Assembly: GCF_037976825.1 (NCBI RefSeq)
Contig: NZ_CP150269.1
Coordinates: 2,307,501-2,371,500 of the forward strand
Length of the DNA: 64,000 nt
Source of the DNA: Paenibacillus sp. FSL K6-1330
Lineage (GTDB): Bacteria; Bacillota; Bacilli; Paenibacillales; Paenibacillaceae
Direction: 5' to 3'
This document shows positions 61,706 through 64,000 of the stretch, one piece after another. How positions within the stretch are numbered: the stretch's first letter is position 1; each line of letters begins with the position of its first letter. The notes under the pieces were generated by a model, which saw nothing but the letters and a program-made list of their open reading frames with translations, was not told the DNA's origin and made no database searches. The position numbers and the translations under genes are program-made.

Positions 61706-61730
61706 ATTGGAATAAATGGTACAATTGAAT
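61706..61730 (+). promoter_or_regulatory. Candidate sigma-H promoter of ftsA-ftsZ
   Basis: ATTGGAATA (61706-61714), then 11 bases, then TGAAT (61726-61730) resembles the sigma-H pattern RWAGGAWWT-N11/12-HGAAT, with two mismatches in the -35 box. In Bacillus the ftsAZ operon has a sigma-H promoter used early in sporulation; the position here before ftsA agrees with that. Confidence 0.5.
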
Positions 61731-61840
61731 GTATTGACAACTTGTTTCGGCTCTTCTTTTTTGAATGACTTTTACGGCCTGTTATAGCAAATGTTGGCAG
61801 TAAAAAAAATGTTGAAAAAAGAGGGAAAGACCTGCGAGTG

Positions 61841-61870
61841 TTGAATAAGTAGAAATGTATTCTTTATTAT
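61841..61870 (+). promoter_or_regulatory. Candidate sigma-A promoter of ftsA-ftsZ
   Basis: TTGAAT (61841-61846) and TATTAT (61865-61870) are separated by 18 bases. It lies close to the ftsA start (37 bases from -10 to TTG), so the leader would be short. Confidence 0.5.
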
Positions 61871-61906
61871 CAAAATTAATTTGCTAAAAACAGGAGGTGC
61901 CAGGGC

Positions 61907-63190
61907 TTGAGCAACAATGACATCATTGTTAGTTTGGACATCGGTACATCCAAAGTTCGTGCTATTATTGGGGAAGTTAATAATGGAACCTTTAATATTA
62001 TTGGAGTTGGATCTGCCGACTCGGAGGGAATTCGCAAAGGTGCAATTGTAGATATCGACCAGACCGTACAATCCATTCGCAGCGCTGTTGATCATGCGGA
62101 GCGTATGGTCGGTATTCAAATATCCGAAGTATATGTCGGCATTTCTGGAAATCATATCGGACTTCAATCCAGCCATGGAGTTGTGGCAGTATCGAACGAG
62201 GATCGCGAAATTGGTGAAGAGGACATCGACCGCGTGCTGAAAGCAGCGGAAGTCGTGGCGCTTCCTCCGGATCGTGAAATTATCGATGTGGTTGCTAAAC
62301 AGTTTGTAGTTGACGGTTTGGAAGGAATCTCTGATCCGCGAGGAATGATCGGCGTAAGACTGGAAGTTGAAGCGACGATTATTACTGGCGCCAAAACGGC
62401 AATACATAACCTGTTACGTTGTGTGGAGAAATCAGGCCTGAAAGTAAAGGATCTGGTGCTGATTCCGCTTGGTGCCGGACAGCTATCCTTGTCCAAGGAC
62501 GAGAAAACGATGGGTTCGGTGCTGGTTGACGTCGGGGCGGGCTCAACCACGTTGGCTGTGTTCGAGGGAGGCAGTATTGCCGCAACTTCGACGCTCCCGG
62601 TTGGTGGAGATTTCGTTACGAATGATATCGCTTATGGCCTGCGAACGCTAACGGATCAAGCAGAGAAGGTTAAGCTGAAGTACGGATGCGCGCTGATCGA
62701 GAGTGCCGCACACGAAGTAACGTTTAAAGTAACGAGAATTGGAAGCAATGTGGACAAGGAGTTCACCCAAGAAGATCTGGCAGCTATCATAGAACCTCGC
62801 GTTCAGGAAATTTTCCAATTGGTGCGCCAAGAAATTAAGCGCTTGGGTTACAGTGAGCTTCCTGGTGGTTATATACTTACTGGGGGCACTATGTCCATGC
62901 CTGGTGTGCTGCAGGTGGCACAAAATGAGCTGGCGACTTCCGTACGGATTGCGGTTCCCGATTTCATCGGTGTTCGTGATCCGGGATACTGCAGCGGAGT
63001 CGGCATCCTCCATAATGCAATCCGGAATGTACGTGTACGCAATACAGGAGGAAGCAACAACAGCAGCGGAAATAGCAAGAAACCGGTGAACCGCGCTAAG
63101 CAGCAAAATCCTGTCGCAGCAACTCAGGAGACCAGCCAGAAGCCGGGATTTATTGAACGCTTGAAAAAGATGTTCAGCGAGTTTATATAG
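61907..63190 (+). CDS. ftsA: Cell division protein FtsA
   Basis: A 427-residue actin-like ATPase that anchors the FtsZ ring to the membrane. The phosphate-1 motif VSLDIGTSKVRAII is at about residues 9-22, the phosphate-2 region DVGAGSTTLAVF near 206, and the adenosine motif YILTGGTMSMPG near 321. The C-terminal amphipathic membrane-targeting helix GFIERLKKMFSEF closes the protein after a low-complexity linker (Asn, Ser, Gln rich). Start is TTG 61907 with CAGGAGGTG upstream. ftsZ follows 57 bases later. Confidence 0.97.
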   Translation: MSNNDIIVSLDIGTSKVRAIIGEVNNGTFNIIGVGSADSEGIRKGAIVDIDQTVQSIRSAVDHAERMVGIQISEVYVGISGNHIGLQSSHGVVAVSNEDREIGEEDIDRVLKAAEVVALPPDREIIDVVAKQFVVDGLEGISDPRGMIGVRLEVEATIITGAKTAIHNLLRCVEKSGLKVKDLVLIPLGAGQLSLSKDEKTMGSVLVDVGAGSTTLAVFEGGSIAATSTLPVGGDFVTNDIAYGLRTLTDQAEKVKLKYGCALIESAAHEVTFKVTRIGSNVDKEFTQEDLAAIIEPRVQEIFQLVRQEIKRLGYSELPGGYILTGGTMSMPGVLQVAQNELATSVRIAVPDFIGVRDPGYCSGVGILHNAIRNVRVRNTGGSNNSSGNSKKPVNRAKQQNPVAATQETSQKPGFIERLKKMFSEFI

Positions 63191-63247
63191 CGGATTCATT
63201 CGACTGTGGACGTGCCATCCACGCACATTGAGGGGGAGATGGATTAG

Positions 63248-64000
63248 ATGTTGGAATTTGATTTTGAAATGGAGAGCTTAGCTCAAATAAAAGTAATCGG
63301 AGTAGGTGGCGGCGGAAGCAACGCCGTTAACCGAATGATTGAGAATGGTGTGCAGGGTGTTGAATTTATTACAGTCAATACGGATGCTCAGGCACTCCAC
63401 CTTGCCAAATCAGAACATAAACTGCAAATCGGGGATAAGCTGACTCGCGGTCTTGGTGCCGGCGCCAATCCTGACGTAGGCAAGAAGGCTGCGGAAGAAT
63501 CCCGCGATTTGATCATGAACACCCTGAAGGGTGCCGATATGGTATTCGTTACGGCCGGTATGGGTGGCGGAACCGGAACGGGTGCTGCACCTGTCATTGC
63601 TGAAATCGCAAAGGAATGCGGTGCACTGACCGTAGGCGTGGTGACTCGACCGTTTACCTTCGAAGGCCGCAAGCGTGCTTCCCAAGCGGAGCTTGGCATT
63701 GAAGCATTGAAAGAGAAAGTGGATACACTCATCGTCATTCCGAATGATCGCTTGCTGGAGATCGTGGATAAGAAGACACCGATGCTGGAAGCGTTCCGAG
63801 AAGCTGATAACGTATTGCGCCAGGCCGTTCAGGGCATTTCTGATCTGATCCAAGTGCCGGGTCTGATCAACCTTGACTTTGCCGACGTGAAAACGATCAT
63901 GACAGAACGTGGCTCGGCCCTGATGGGTATTGGACTGGCTACTGGTGAGAACCGTGCCTCCGAGGCTGCCCGCAAGGCAATCATGAGCCCACTGCTGGAA
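63248..64000 (+). CDS. ftsZ: Cell division protein FtsZ (partial, N-terminal 251 codons)
   Basis: The tubulin-like GTPase that forms the division ring; the gene runs off the right edge without a stop. The nucleotide-binding [12 protein letters not shown] is at about residues 20-31, the tubulin signature [13 protein letters not shown] at about 104-116 and the T7 synergy loop region ([14 protein letters not shown]) near 206. ATG 63248 is preceded by GGGGGAGATGG. The C-terminal linker and conserved FtsA/SepF-binding peptide lie outside the window. Confidence 0.98.
   Translation, partial: MLEFDFEMESLAQIKVIGVGGGGSNAVNRMIENGVQGVEFITVNTDAQALHLAKSEHKLQIGDKLTRGLGAGANPDVGKKAAEESRDLIMNTLKGADMVFVTAGMGGGTGTGAAPVIAEIAKECGALTVGVVTRPFTFEGRKRASQAELGIEALKEKVDTLIVIPNDRLLEIVDKKTPMLEAFREADNVLRQAVQGISDLIQVPGLINLDFADVKTIMTERGSALMGIGLATGENRASEAARKAIMSPLLE

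Noticed and set aside
61734..61739. Perfect TTGACA upstream of ftsA as a promoter
   Set aside because: No -10 box at 16-18 bases; the region there is a T run.

Overview
This 64 kb window is chromosomal DNA of a spore-forming Gram-positive bacterium of the Bacillales, most likely Paenibacillus. The evidence is the gene order (pgpH-ybeY-dgkA-cdd-era-yqzL-recO-glyQS-yqxD-dnaG-sigA, then the complete mraZ-to-ftsZ division and cell-wall cluster including spoVD and spoVE), a type B RNase P RNA, a glycine T-box, bacillithiol synthesis (bshC), sporulation genes (cotD-like, ylaJ, rsfA, spoVD, spoVE) and strong GGAGG ribosome binding sites with many GTG and TTG starts. Genus is inferred from gene order and protein style, not from a database search. 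The window is core chromosome; no prophage, insertion sequence or CRISPR array was seen.

Layout. 1-13 kb: RNA maturation, lipid kinase, cytidine deaminase, Era, RecO, the two-subunit glycyl-tRNA synthetase behind a T-box leader, DUF188 protein, primase, housekeeping sigma factor, TrmK and a Nif3-like protein. 13-14.1 kb: rnpB with its own promoter and terminator, then three head-to-tail copies of a 113-bp structured repeat; a fourth, diverged copy lies at 7.2 kb between glyS and yqxD. 14.1-23.7 kb: a CotD-like coat protein, a convergent membrane-anchored subtilisin-like protease, several small conserved proteins, a lytic transglycosylase, the cysteine desulfurase/thiI pair, and two divergent TerC-family membrane proteins. 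23.9-33 kb: typA-ylaH, an LCP cell-wall ligase, an unrecognised small gene with its own promoter and terminator, ylaJ (reverse strand), ylaK, a solute-binding protein without lipobox, a secreted coiled-coil protein, and a DUF2626 protein. 33.3-44.5 kb: RsfA-type regulator, panE-like reductase, DUF3397 protein, a complete oppABCDF oligopeptide transporter, and a two-gene bshC-ahcY operon. 44.6-64 kb: mraZ, rsmH, ftsL, pbpB, spoVD, murE, murF, mraY, murD, spoVE, murG, murB, murA, divIB, ftsA and the first 251 codons of ftsZ.

How the genes work together. The last third builds the peptidoglycan precursor (MurA to MurG, MraY), polymerises it at the septum (FtsL, PBP2B, DivIB, SpoVD/SpoVE in spores) and assembles the divisome (FtsA, FtsZ). 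MraZ appears to control this cluster through three AAAGTGG boxes upstream, and a sigma-H-like promoter sits before ftsA. The first third joins replication initiation, transcription and translation genes.

The most unusual content is the 113-bp repeat family. The inverted-repeat arms of the single copy and the tandem copies differ by compensatory changes that keep base pairing, which argues for a conserved RNA (or cruciform) structure. Second-tier observations are a Thermotoga-like S-adenosylhomocysteinase co-transcribed with bshC, the MraZ operator, and the orphan small gene at 27.4 kb.
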